Assembly (NCBI GenBank): GCA_033720735.1
Contig: JAWWBX010000108.1
Coordinates: 1-12,285 of the forward strand
Reading direction: 5' to 3'
From: B8-G4 sp033720735
GTDB taxonomy: Bacteria; Bacteroidota; Bacteroidia; Chitinophagales; Saprospiraceae
Length of the DNA: 12,285 bases
Part shown: piece by piece, positions 1-7,401 of the stretch
How positions within the stretch are numbered: the stretch's first letter is position 1
Layout: each line of letters opens with the position of its first letter
Position numbers and translations under genes: made by a program
The notes under the pieces: generated by a model
Told to the model about the DNA's origin: nothing
The model's input: only the letters and a program-made list of their open reading frames with translations
The model's database searches: none

Positions 1-35
1 AGGTCTTGTAATTCATGACAATTGGATGCATAAAG

Positions 36-737
36 TTAGTGACACATGGGTTGCTGTTCGGTCGCTTCCCAAAAACTGAAACCGACCGGCACGTCGAACT
101 GCATGCCCCGCATGATCAGCAACACTGCAAAGACCACAAGGAAGACAGGAACGAGTTGTCGCAACCGATTGCGTAGGTTGATGTTGGCAATCGTGCCGGC
201 TACGGAGGCAACCAGCAACAACGGCACCGTGCCGAGCCCGAAAAGGGCCATGTAGCCCATCCCGAGTGCTGGGGAACCCGTGGACACGGCCCCGACGATG
301 GCCACGTAGACCAACCCGCAGGGGAGGAGCCCGTTGAGCATACCGACCATGACGAGCGAACTACCAGAAGGTCTGTGCAACAACCGACCGAGTGCTGATT
401 TTAGCGTAAACAACCAGCGATCGACCACCGGTATCGACATCACCCGATTAGTGGTTGCGCGAAACGAAAAGATGGCTGCGATGAGCAGCAGAACGCCCGC
501 ACCGATCGAAAAACCTTGTTGCAGTCCGGCGAGAAAGAGTCCCCGGCCAAGGAGTCCGATCAGTCCACCCAGCAGGGCATAGGTCAGGATCCGGCCCAGG
601 TGATAACGCAGGATGTTTAGCCCGGTGGCCCAGCGCGTGGTTCCCTGGTACGGCATGGCCATCGCGATCGGCCCGCACATGCCAACACAATGCAGGCTCC
701 CCAACAGTCCAATTGTAAATGCCGTCCAGAGTAACAT
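36..737 (-). CDS. SafE/TauE-like (DsbD_2-type) membrane protein, cbb3 oxidase assembly candidate
   Basis: This 233-residue, almost wholly hydrophobic protein has about six predicted membrane segments. It resembles the 'sulfite exporter TauE/SafE' or DsbD_2-type proteins that follow fixH in many cbb3 clusters. Visible motifs are HCVGMCGP at residues 16-23 in the first helix, a second conserved cysteine in NGLLPCGLVY near residue 140, and a C-terminal PMCH. Paired cysteines and a histidine inside the membrane suggest metal (copper) handling or thiol chemistry rather than sulfite export; that is inference from the motifs and the neighbours. It is the last gene of the operon, 9 bp after fixH, and starts at an ATG. 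No terminator is visible in the 35 bases between its stop and the window edge. Family assignment is fairly sure; the substrate is unknown. Confidence 0.85.
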   Translation of the reverse strand: MLLWTAFTIGLLGSLHCVGMCGPIAMAMPYQGTTRWATGLNILRYHLGRILTYALLGGLIGLLGRGLFLAGLQQGFSIGAGVLLLIAAIFSFRATTNRVMSIPVVDRWLFTLKSALGRLLHRPSGSSLVMVGMLNGLLPCGLVYVAIVGAVSTGSPALGMGYMALFGLGTVPLLLVASVAGTIANINLRNRLRQLVPVFLVVFAVLLIMRGMQFDVPVGFSFWEATEQQPMCH

Positions 738-746
738 GGTCGTCGG

Positions 747-1184
747 TTAGAAGTACAGTTCGTGTTCCTTATAGAATTGCCGTTCGCCGGCCTGCCAGGC
801 CACTTTCACTTTCCAGCGGCCAGGGAGGAGTTGCTTTGTGTCAACCGTGAGCAGGCCATTCTGATCCGGGTTGGCCGGGATCTTGAAATCACGTGAAGTA
901 TCATTTGGCCGGTAGAACCAAACCTCACCGCTGATCTCACCCGGGATGTCCGGAAATTGCAGTTGTACAGCCTCACGTCCTTTCTGCGCGATCTGGAGAT
1001 CGGTCACCAGCGCCTGGCTGTTGGCCACGCGATTGATGTGCTCCTGATAGCGGATGTCTTCCTCGTAGTAATTGTCCACCACCAGGCTGTGGTCCACCTG
1101 GCGCGACTTGATCACGAAGAGGATCATAGTGAGCATAAACAGGCCATAAAACAGTGCAATGCCGGTTCCCCAATTCCATTTCAT
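747..1184 (-). CDS. fixH: FixH/CcoH family cbb3 oxidase assembly protein
   Basis: A 145-residue protein with one N-terminal membrane helix (about residues 6-26, after MKWNWG) and a periplasmic domain. The segment with VDNYYEEDIRYQEHINR just after the helix is typical of FixH, as are the C-terminal beta-rich stretch GEVWFYRP and the closing LLPGRWKVKVAW. FixH/CcoH associates with cbb3 oxidase during assembly and is needed for stable complex formation in proteobacteria; the same role is inferred here. It lies 34 bp downstream of ccoG and 9 bp upstream of the SafE-like gene, on the same strand. Its length is normal for the family and the ATG start leaves the membrane anchor intact. Confidence 0.9.
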   Translation of the reverse strand: MKWNWGTGIALFYGLFMLTMILFVIKSRQVDHSLVVDNYYEEDIRYQEHINRVANSQALVTDLQIAQKGREAVQLQFPDIPGEISGEVWFYRPNDTSRDFKIPANPDQNGLLTVDTKQLLPGRWKVKVAWQAGERQFYKEHELYF

Positions 1185-1218
1185 GGTATCTGATGTTGAG
1201 TGTTCAATTTGAATCAGC

Positions 1219-2673
1219 TTATTTCATTGGTCCCAGAAAATTGGTCTTCGCCTTGTCGATCAGTTCTCCATTTGCCCAGACTTCCACGGTGACTTTCGTC
1301 TTGTGGCTTTCCAACAGTTCTTTGTTCATTTCGATAAAGAAGGCGCCTTCCGCAAAAGCCTGCTTGCGAGCAGGCGGTACGGTACTGCCCACCAACCTGA
1401 TCCTGCCACCTTCAGCTGCCAGCCGGAACTCGATGTTCTCGATATCTTTCGTGGTCTTGTTGATGACCTGGTAGTTGTACAAATTGCTGACGTAGGTGTC
1501 GTCGACATTCTGGTAGAGCATGCCCGGCGTGCGGAGGATCACCGTCTCGACATCGGTCCGGGTGGCAAACAGGATGCCTTGTACAATGACGAGTACTGCC
1601 AACACTACCGAATAGCCAATGGATCTCGGCGTAAGGATCTTGCGCACACCCTGTTTGATCCCCGTGTAGGAGTCGTAGCGAATAAGGCCGCGCGGGCGGT
1701 TGACCTTGTCCATGATGCTGTCGCAGGCGTCGATGCAGGCGGTGCAGTTGACACACTCCAGCTGGGTCCCATTGCGGATATCGATGCCAGTCGGGCACAC
1801 GCGTACACACAGTCCGCAATCAATACAATCACCAAGCGGCGGCGTATCGGGATCCACCTTTTTCTTGATCTTGCCCCGGGGTTCACCGCGGACAAAGTCA
1901 TAGTGCACCACCACAGAATCCGGAACGAGCAGTACGCCCTGCATCCGGCCGTACGGGCAGACCGCGACACACACCTGCTCCCGAAACCACGAGAAAACGA
2001 GGTAGAAAACGGCGGAGAACGCCAGCATCGCGATAAACCCACCCAGGTTTTGGCTGACCGGCTCTCGCACAATCCGGAAGACGTCATCCACGCCGATGAT
2101 ATACGCCAGGAAGGTGTTGGCAATGAGTACGGCGATGGCAAAGAAGATCCCGTGTTTGAGCAACCGCTTCCAGACTTTTTCGAGAGTCCAGGGTGCTTTG
2201 GCCAGACGCCGTTGGGCGTTGGCGTCGCCGTCGATCGCGTATTCAATCTTGCGGAAGACCATTTCCATGAAGATGGTCTGAGGGCACGCCCAGCCGCAAA
2301 AGAGCCGGCCGAATACCACCGTAAACAAGGCAATGAACACCACCAGGGTGATCATGGCCAGGGCAAACAGGTGCAAATCCTGCGGCGTAAAAACGATCCC
2401 GAAAAGAATGAATTTCCGCTGGAGCACATTGAACAGCAGGAACGGCTCGCCATTGACCTTGATGAACGGCATGCCGAACAGCAGCCCAAGCAAGACCCAG
2501 CTGACGTACGTACGCCACTTGTAAAAACGGCCTTGCGGTTTGGTCGGGAAGATCCAGTTACGCTTTCCTTCTTCGTTGACCGTACCAATGTGGTCCCTGA
2601 ACTCCTCCGTATCCCGCAACTGTTCGACACTCATGACTTCTTGCTTGTCTCGCTCCAGATCAACCTGCGCCAT
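1219..2673 (-). CDS. ccoG: CcoG/FixG (RdxA-type) cbb3 oxidase accessory ferredoxin-like protein
   Basis: A 484-residue membrane iron-sulfur protein. In proteobacteria CcoG reduces Cu(II) to Cu(I) for insertion into the cbb3 oxidase. Counted from the ATG at 2673, CGWAC lies at residues 126-130 and CVAVC at 235-239, both beside membrane helices. One [4Fe-4S] motif has cysteines 283, 286, 289 and 293 (CIDCGLCVRVCP), and a second has 307, 310, 313 and 317 (CVNCTACIDAC). The final ~130 residues follow a further helix and match the immunoglobulin-like FixG C-terminal domain. A GTG at 2682 would add three residues and overlap the ccoP stop; ATG was preferred because GGGTG lies a few bases upstream of it. 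The gap to ccoP is 5 bp. Confidence 0.95.
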   Translation of the reverse strand: MAQVDLERDKQEVMSVEQLRDTEEFRDHIGTVNEEGKRNWIFPTKPQGRFYKWRTYVSWVLLGLLFGMPFIKVNGEPFLLFNVLQRKFILFGIVFTPQDLHLFALAMITLVVFIALFTVVFGRLFCGWACPQTIFMEMVFRKIEYAIDGDANAQRRLAKAPWTLEKVWKRLLKHGIFFAIAVLIANTFLAYIIGVDDVFRIVREPVSQNLGGFIAMLAFSAVFYLVFSWFREQVCVAVCPYGRMQGVLLVPDSVVVHYDFVRGEPRGKIKKKVDPDTPPLGDCIDCGLCVRVCPTGIDIRNGTQLECVNCTACIDACDSIMDKVNRPRGLIRYDSYTGIKQGVRKILTPRSIGYSVVLAVLVIVQGILFATRTDVETVILRTPGMLYQNVDDTYVSNLYNYQVINKTTKDIENIEFRLAAEGGRIRLVGSTVPPARKQAFAEGAFFIEMNKELLESHKTKVTVEVWANGELIDKAKTNFLGPMK

Positions 2674-2678
2674 GCGTG

Positions 2679-3605
2679 TCACCCGCCGATCGAGTCCTGC
2701 AGCATGGCCTCACTGGGTGCTTCCGGAGTCCACAACTCTCCTTGCGGTTCTTTGGCATTCGGCGGGTCGGTCCCCTGGAAGGTCAGGATGTAGCTGGCGA
2801 CCTGCTGCATCTCGCTCGGTCGCAGCAGGGCGCTCCAGGAGATCATGCCTTTCTCGGGTACGCCGTATTTGATCGTTCTGAACAAATCCTTGATGTCCCC
2901 GCCGTGGACCCAGTAGGGGTCAGCGAAATTAGGCCCGACACCTCCTTCTCCCTGGGTACCGTGACAGACGACACAGTGCGCGGTATAGATCTCTAACCCC
3001 TTGGCAAGATCTGCTTCAGAAGTCAGTACCGTCACATTGGTCTCGTCGATCTGATCGGCTTGCGTAGCGAGGTAAGCGTCGATGTCCTCCTGTGCCCGCT
3101 CCATCTCCAGTTCATACTCCTCGGCCTGACTCAAACCGAAGTCCGAGAAATGCTCCACATAGATGTAAACGGCAGAAATAATGATGGTCAGGTAGAACAA
3201 GCCGAGCCACCAGGGGGGCAGGCTGTTGTCCAGTTCACGGATCCCGTCATACTCATGATCAAAAAGGATCTCTTTCTCTTTATGGACGGGCACGGCTCCC
3301 TGCAGCCTGGTCCAGAGCTTGGCAAGGAGAGGCGTTTGCGGTTTGGCGTAGTAGTCGGCGACTTCTTCCAGGCCTTTTTCGCGCAGGATGCGTTGCTCTT
3401 CCATCTTGATGAACGTGGAGAACAAGCGCAGGATCGTGTACATCGCACCCGCCAGTACGACCACACCGAGGATGATCGGCAGATTCTCGTACACGGCTTC
3501 GTAAGCGCCGCGGGAAGACGTGCCGCTGGATTGGGCCGCGACAGTCCCGGCTCCGACGAGGATCGCGGCGACGGCGAAGGCGCTCTTGGACAACTGTGAG
3601 GTCAT
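2679..3605 (-). CDS. ccoP: cbb3-type cytochrome c oxidase subunit III, mono-heme form (CcoP)
   Basis: A 308-residue membrane-anchored c-type cytochrome that passes electrons to the oxidase core. A first hydrophobic stretch at residues 8-24 may be a signal or anchor. Membrane helices are seen at about 42-64 and 132-152. The sequence DGIRELDNSLPPWW (120-133), just before the second helix, is the hallmark of the CcoP N-terminal domain. One cytochrome c domain follows, with CVVCH at 211-215 and a likely axial methionine at 254 (GMISW). Proteobacterial CcoP usually carries two heme motifs; only one is present and the length has no room for another domain, as is common in Bacteroidota. It sits 3 bp after ccoQ and 5 bp before ccoG. 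Confidence 0.95.
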   Translation of the reverse strand: MTSQLSKSAFAVAAILVGAGTVAAQSSGTSSRGAYEAVYENLPIILGVVVLAGAMYTILRLFSTFIKMEEQRILREKGLEEVADYYAKPQTPLLAKLWTRLQGAVPVHKEKEILFDHEYDGIRELDNSLPPWWLGLFYLTIIISAVYIYVEHFSDFGLSQAEEYELEMERAQEDIDAYLATQADQIDETNVTVLTSEADLAKGLEIYTAHCVVCHGTQGEGGVGPNFADPYWVHGGDIKDLFRTIKYGVPEKGMISWSALLRPSEMQQVASYILTFQGTDPPNAKEPQGELWTPEAPSEAMLQDSIGG

Positions 3606-3608
3606 AGT

Positions 3609-3794
3609 TTATCGTGTTTCGTTCTTGTCAGGATCTGATTCATCAAATGGCAGGTGGGCCATCCGCTCGATGTAACTTCTGTTTCTCACCATGGTCATGA
3701 TCATGGCACCCACAAAGACCATAAAGAAGATGACCAGGGGGATCAGGGCGAGGACCTGAATGTTGCCGGCATTTTCGAGAATGTATTTGTACAT
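3609..3794 (-). CDS. ccoQ: CcoQ-like small cbb3 oxidase subunit
   Basis: A 61-residue protein with one membrane helix (about residues 14-36) followed by a charged cytoplasmic tail containing RNRSYIERMAHLPFDE. Size, topology and position between ccoNO and ccoP identify it as CcoQ (FixQ), a subunit that stabilises the assembled oxidase. The sequence itself is poorly conserved in this family, so much of the assignment rests on synteny. The start is ATG, 17 bp after the ccoNO stop; the stop lies 3 bp before ccoP, so the genes are probably translationally coupled. Confidence 0.85.
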   Translation of the reverse strand: MYKYILENAGNIQVLALIPLVIFFMVFVGAMIMTMVRNRSYIERMAHLPFDESDPDKNETR

Positions 3795-3811
3795 ACTTCA
3801 GGTTTCAGGTG

Positions 3812-5950
3812 CTAGTTGCCACCGGTGATATTCGTTTTCGAAATGTCCGTTCCCAGTCGCTGCAGGTAGGCGATCATGGCCACGATCTCCTTGCGTTCCA
3901 GGTTCTCCTGCACGATGCCGTCATTCCGCAGGCTTTGCGCGACCTGGACGGCCTGTTGCTGCAGATCGGCCAGCGCGCGTGATTCGTAACCATCCGGATA
4001 TGGGGTATTGAGTTGCTTGAGGACCCGGATCTTGTTTTCCAGCGATCTGTTATCCAGATCACGCGTGATCATCCACGGATAAGGTGGCATGATGCTGCCG
4101 GGGGACATCGACTCGGGATCGAGCATATGGTGGTAGTGCCAGCTGTCCGGGTACTTGCCGCCGACCCGGTGCAGGTCGGGCCCGGTGCGTTTACTGCCCC
4201 ACAGGAACGGACGGTCGTAAATAAACTCGCCCGACTTCGAATACTCGCCATAGCGCTCCGTCTCCGACCTGAAGGGACGGATCATTTGAGAGTGGCACCC
4301 TACGCACCCTTCCCGGATGTAGAGGTCCCGCCCTTGCAGCTCAAGGGGGGTATATGGCCGCACGGTGGCGATCTTCGGTACGTTGTCATCGATGAGCATC
4401 ATCGGGAAGATCTCGACCATCCCGCCGATCGCGACCAGCATGAGGCTGGCGACCAGCATCTGGATCGGACGACGCTCAATCCAGCGGTGCCAGTGGTCGG
4501 TCTTGAGGGTCTTGACCTTGACCCGTGGGGCTGCCTCGGCCGCTTCGTCCGGCAGGAACTGGCCGGCCTTGACGGTCTTGTACAGGTTGTACACCATCAG
4601 AAGAAGGCCGGTGAAGAACATCAGCCCGCCAATCACCCGTATCCCGTACATCGGGATGATCTGGGTGACCGTTTCGAGGAAGTTGCCGTAGACCAGGAAT
4701 CCATCCGGTGAAAACTGCTTCCACATGAGCTGTTGCGTCACACCGCCCCAGTACATGGGTATGGCGTAGAAGACGATGCCCAGCGTCCCGAGCCAGAAGT
4801 GCAGGTTGGCCAGTTTGATGGAGTAGAGCTTGGTCTTGAACAGCCTTGGGAGCAGCCAGTAGACGATCCCGAAGGTGAGCATGCCGTTCCAGCCGAGTGC
4901 CCCGATATGCACATGGCCGATGGTCCAGTCGGTGTAGTGCGTGATGGCATTCACCCACTTGATCGACATCATCGGCCCTTCAAAGGTGGACATCCCGTAG
5001 GCCGTGACGGCTACGACCATAAATTTGAGCACCGGGTCCTGTCGCACGCGATCCCAGGCCCCCCGCAGGGTGAGCAGTCCGTTGAGCATCCCGCCCCAGC
5101 TCGGTGCGATCAACATCAGGGAGAAGACCATCCCGAGCGACTGGGCCCAATCGGGCAGAGAAGTATAGAGCAAATGGTGCGGGCCGGCCCAGATGTAGAT
5201 AAATATGAGTGCCCAGAAATGGATGATCGACAGACGGTACGAGAACACCGGCCGGTTTGCCGCCTTGGGCAGGAAATAATACATCAGACCCAGATACGGG
5301 GTGGTGAGGAAAAAGGCGACTGCGTTGTGTCCGTACCACCATTGGACCAGGGCATCCTGCACACCGGCAAACACCGGATAACTGTACGTCAGCGATACCG
5401 GGATCTCGAGATTCTTGACGATGTGTAGCAAGGCGACTGTGATCCAGGTGGCGATGTAAAACCAGATGGCCACGTACAGGTGGTTCTCCCGCCGCTTGAT
5501 GATCGTGCCAAACATATTGATCCCGAATACGACCCAGACCAGCGCGATGGCGATGTCGATCGGCCACTCCAACTCTGCATACTCCGAGCTGCTGGTGATC
5601 CCCAGGGGAAGGGTGATCGCCGCTGCAACAATGATCAGCTGCCAGCCCCAGAAGTGGATATTACTGAGCAGATCACTGTACATGCGAGTCTTGAGAAGAC
5701 GCTGCAGGGAATAGTAGACCCCCATGAAGATCCCGTTGCCCACAAATGCGAAAATGACCGCGTTGGTGTGCAGAGGTCGCAAGCGACCGAAGGACAACCA
5801 GGAGATCCCGCCATTGAGTTGTGGAAAGACCAGTTCGAGGGCAATCCAGAGACCCACGAGCATACCGACGATCCCGAAGACCACGGTCGCGTAGGCAAAC
5901 TTGCGTACGATGGCATTGTCGTAGTGAAATTGCTCCAGGTTTTGTGCCAT
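3812..5950 (-). CDS. ccoNO: cbb3-type cytochrome c oxidase fused subunit I/II (CcoN-CcoO)
   Basis: A 712-residue fusion of the catalytic subunit (about 1-465) and the mono-heme cytochrome c subunit (about 485-712). It reduces O2 to water with high affinity and pumps protons. Expected ligands are visible: His61 and His348 for low-spin heme b, His346 for heme b3, and His208, His258 and His259 for CuB. Tyr252 sits where the cross-linked tyrosine is expected, and Glu324 lies in FEGPMMS. In the CcoO half, a helix at about 496-520 precedes CVGCH (549-553), with a likely axial methionine at 621 (SIMPPYPW). All residues expected for activity are intact. The N/O fusion is characteristic of Bacteroidota. 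The gene starts 14 bp after ccoS. Confidence 0.97.
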   Translation of the reverse strand: MAQNLEQFHYDNAIVRKFAYATVVFGIVGMLVGLWIALELVFPQLNGGISWLSFGRLRPLHTNAVIFAFVGNGIFMGVYYSLQRLLKTRMYSDLLSNIHFWGWQLIIVAAAITLPLGITSSSEYAELEWPIDIAIALVWVVFGINMFGTIIKRRENHLYVAIWFYIATWITVALLHIVKNLEIPVSLTYSYPVFAGVQDALVQWWYGHNAVAFFLTTPYLGLMYYFLPKAANRPVFSYRLSIIHFWALIFIYIWAGPHHLLYTSLPDWAQSLGMVFSLMLIAPSWGGMLNGLLTLRGAWDRVRQDPVLKFMVVAVTAYGMSTFEGPMMSIKWVNAITHYTDWTIGHVHIGALGWNGMLTFGIVYWLLPRLFKTKLYSIKLANLHFWLGTLGIVFYAIPMYWGGVTQQLMWKQFSPDGFLVYGNFLETVTQIIPMYGIRVIGGLMFFTGLLLMVYNLYKTVKAGQFLPDEAAEAAPRVKVKTLKTDHWHRWIERRPIQMLVASLMLVAIGGMVEIFPMMLIDDNVPKIATVRPYTPLELQGRDLYIREGCVGCHSQMIRPFRSETERYGEYSKSGEFIYDRPFLWGSKRTGPDLHRVGGKYPDSWHYHHMLDPESMSPGSIMPPYPWMITRDLDNRSLENKIRVLKQLNTPYPDGYESRALADLQQQAVQVAQSLRNDGIVQENLERKEIVAMIAYLQRLGTDISKTNITGGN

Positions 5951-5964
5951 AACAGAGTCAGGAT

Positions 5965-6132
5965 TTAGCGTGTGTCTTGAGATTGTTCGGGTCGTTCGTC
6001 ATCAAAAAGGATGCGTACCGACGGGGTGTAATCATCATCGTATTGGCCTGAGCGCACGGCCCAGAAGAAGGCTGCCAGAAATCCGATGGCAACCAGCAGG
6101 CTAAGAATGATCAATACGAAAATGACACCCAT
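5965..6132 (-). CDS. ccoS: CcoS, cbb3 oxidase maturation protein
   Basis: A 55-residue ORF beginning MGVIFVLIILSLLVAIGF. One N-terminal membrane helix leads into the hallmark FFWAVRSGQYDD segment (residues 22-33) and an acidic, polar tail. This is the standard CcoS pattern (family normally about 45-70 residues). CcoS is needed for cofactor insertion into cbb3 oxidase in proteobacteria. It is the first gene of the operon, 14 bp upstream of ccoNO. The copper P-type ATPase ccoI, often adjacent, is absent; the next gene upstream is divergent. The start is the only ATG that leaves the hydrophobic N-terminus intact. Confidence 0.93.
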   Translation of the reverse strand: MGVIFVLIILSLLVAIGFLAAFFWAVRSGQYDDDYTPSVRILFDDERPEQSQDTR

Positions 6133-6205
6133 AGAGAAGTGGATCAGGATGGGCGCAAGTTAGAAGCGGGTGTCAGGGCATCAGATGATATGCGTCAAAG
6201 TGCGG

Positions 6206-6221
6206 GGTGATCATGATCACC
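6206..6221. promoter_or_regulatory. Perfect 16-bp palindrome, candidate Crp/Fnr-type operator
   Basis: GGTGATCATGATCACC reads the same on both strands. Its core fits TGAT-N4-ATCA, the Fnr-type arrangement, and GTGA-N6-TCAC, the Crp-type arrangement, lacking only the outermost consensus base. Its centre is about 81 bp upstream of the ccoS start and about 200 bp from the divergent DUF2911 gene. cbb3 operons are classically controlled by Crp/Fnr-family regulators, so control of the oxidase operon is a reasonable inference. A TATCAT on the minus strand (6190-6185) would put the centre near -36, not the usual -41.5, so the promoter itself is not fixed. Confidence 0.55.
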
Positions 6222-6259
6222 GGGCCGAAGTTGGCACTGTGATGCCTGCAAAATGTCGG

Positions 6260-6288
6260 TTGGAGTACCATTTTAACCATTCTATAAC
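6260..6288 (+). promoter_or_regulatory. Possible vegetative promoter for the DUF2911 gene
   Basis: TTGGAG (6260-6265) and TATAAC (6283-6288) are separated by exactly 17 bp and point toward the DUF2911 gene 127 bp away. The -10 matches the sigma-70 consensus at five of six positions, the -35 at only three. The Bacteroidota-specific TTTG / TAnnTTTG elements were looked for in this 282-bp spacer and not found clearly on either strand, so this is tentative. Confidence 0.25.
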
Positions 6289-6307
6289 AGGTTGAAATAC
6301 CGTGGAT

Positions 6308-6329
6308 TCGCCTGCGAGGCGATATTTTT
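6308..6329 (+). other. Terminator-like hairpin in the DUF2911 upstream region
   Basis: TCGCCT and AGGCGA form a 6-bp, mostly GC stem around the loop GCG, followed by TATTTTT. No plus-strand gene lies upstream, so it does not end a known transcript. If transcription starts near 6295, this would be an early leader hairpin of the DUF2911 mRNA. The stem is short and could be chance. Confidence 0.3.
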
Positions 6330-6414
6330 ATGCCTGCACCAGCAATCCCCGGTGTTACGCTTGCCGGGTCGCTGAAATACACGAATTCTTTCACCAAATC
6401 AACCGGTTTCCGAT

Positions 6415-7305
6415 ATGAAACGAATACTCATTGCACTGTTACCCGCATTGTTCTTCTGTGCAACCATGGATGCGCAGATCAACACACCTGCACCAAGCCC
6501 GACAGGGGAGGTCAAGCAGACCGTCGGTCTGACAGAATTTACGATCAACTACTCACGGCCTGGCGTGAAGGACCGTACGATCTTTGCCGCAGACGGACTC
6601 GTCCCGCTGGGACAGATCTGGCGCACCGGAGCCAATGCCGCCACGACCATCGAATTTGACAAGGACATCATGTTCGGTGGCAAGGAGGTAGCAGCAGGCA
6701 AGTATGCCCTGTATACGATCCCAAACACCGGCAGCTGGACTGTCATGCTGTACTCCGACCTCAGCCTGGGCGGCAACGTCGGCAATTATGACGAATCCAA
6801 GGAAGTCGTGCGTACCACCGTCACTCCGGTCGAAATGCCGATGAGTGTCGAGACCTTCACGATCAGCATCGGCAGCATCCGCGACGACAGTGCGGAGCTG
6901 GGACTGATCTGGGACAACATGTACGTACCGGTCCCGATCGGTGTGCACACCAAGAAGCAGGTGATGGCACAGCTCGACAATTTCGCGGCGAACCCGTTGG
7001 CACAGGTGGCCGGCAACTACCTCAATGGTGGCTGGTACCTGCACACCAGTGGCACGGACAGCAAGAAGGGCCTCGAATACATGAGCGAAGGACTGAAGCA
7101 CAGCAACAGCCCTTTCAACTTCTTCTGGATGCAGCGCAAGGCCGAGATCCAGGCTAGCCTGGGTGATTATGCCGGCGCGGTCAAAACCGCCAAAATGGCA
7201 CACGAAGCGGGCGCCAAAGCCGAAGGCAATGCCAAAGGTTTCTACGACAACACTGTAAAAGCGCAGCTCGACGCCAACATCAAGAAATGGAGTTCCAAGT
7301 CATAA
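6415..7305 (+). CDS. Secreted DUF2911 family protein
   Basis: A 296-residue protein with a clear signal peptide (MKRILIALLPALFFCATMDA, cleavage probably after residue 20), so it is likely periplasmic or outer-membrane associated. The DUF2911 domain covers about residues 30-170. It is recognisable from the SRPGVKDRTIFA segment, then LVPLGQIWRTGANAATTIEF, the AGKYALYTIP segment and the closing ELGLIWDN. The C-terminal ~110 residues are helical and resemble tetratricopeptide-type repeats (SLGDYAGAVKTAKMAHEAG). DUF2911 proteins are widespread in Bacteroidota and have no established biochemical role. The gene is divergent from the cco operon and followed by a strong terminator, so it is probably monocistronic. 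The start has no visible Shine-Dalgarno, which is normal in this phylum. Confidence 0.93.
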   Translation: MKRILIALLPALFFCATMDAQINTPAPSPTGEVKQTVGLTEFTINYSRPGVKDRTIFAADGLVPLGQIWRTGANAATTIEFDKDIMFGGKEVAAGKYALYTIPNTGSWTVMLYSDLSLGGNVGNYDESKEVVRTTVTPVEMPMSVETFTISIGSIRDDSAELGLIWDNMYVPVPIGVHTKKQVMAQLDNFAANPLAQVAGNYLNGGWYLHTSGTDSKKGLEYMSEGLKHSNSPFNFFWMQRKAEIQASLGDYAGAVKTAKMAHEAGAKAEGNAKGFYDNTVKAQLDANIKKWSSKS

Positions 7306-7329
7306 CGGCTTGAGAAATTCCCGGCAAGT

Positions 7330-7365
7330 AAAAAGCCCTTTGTAGCAATACAGAGGGCTTTTTTT
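7330..7365 (+). terminator. Intrinsic terminator after the DUF2911 gene
   Basis: A 15-bp stem (7330-7344 with 7349-7363, one G-U pair) carries the GC core GCCC/GGGC, has a GCAA loop, and ends in a run of seven T from 7359 to 7365. It starts 24 bp after the DUF2911 stop. The matching A-run on the left arm means it could also act on the minus strand, although no minus-strand gene needs it. Confidence 0.92.
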
Positions 7366-7401
7366 ACATCTTGTCGAATACCCGCGACGAAGAAAGCCGA
7401 C

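Noticed and set aside
1..35. Terminator or further gene downstream of the SafE-like gene
   Set aside because: Only 35 bases are available; no hairpin or T-run is visible.
1198..1215. Near-palindrome TTCAATTTGAA in the ccoG-fixH spacer as an operator
   Set aside because: Five-base AT-rich arms inside an operon spacer; too weak and wrongly placed to support regulation.
1303..2793. A 496-codon open frame on the plus strand across ccoG
   Set aside because: It is antisense to a clear CcoG with all iron-sulfur cysteines; its translation shows no domain, and such frames are expected opposite GC-rich coding sequence.
4013..5428. Long plus-strand open frames (232 and 231 codons) opposite ccoNO
   Set aside because: Antisense shadows of a fully supported oxidase gene; the translated products are low-complexity and family-free.
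6173..6397. A 74-codon minus-strand ORF in the spacer upstream of ccoS
   Set aside because: No recognisable domain, it covers the Crp/Fnr-like palindrome and hairpin, and it has no support beyond being open.
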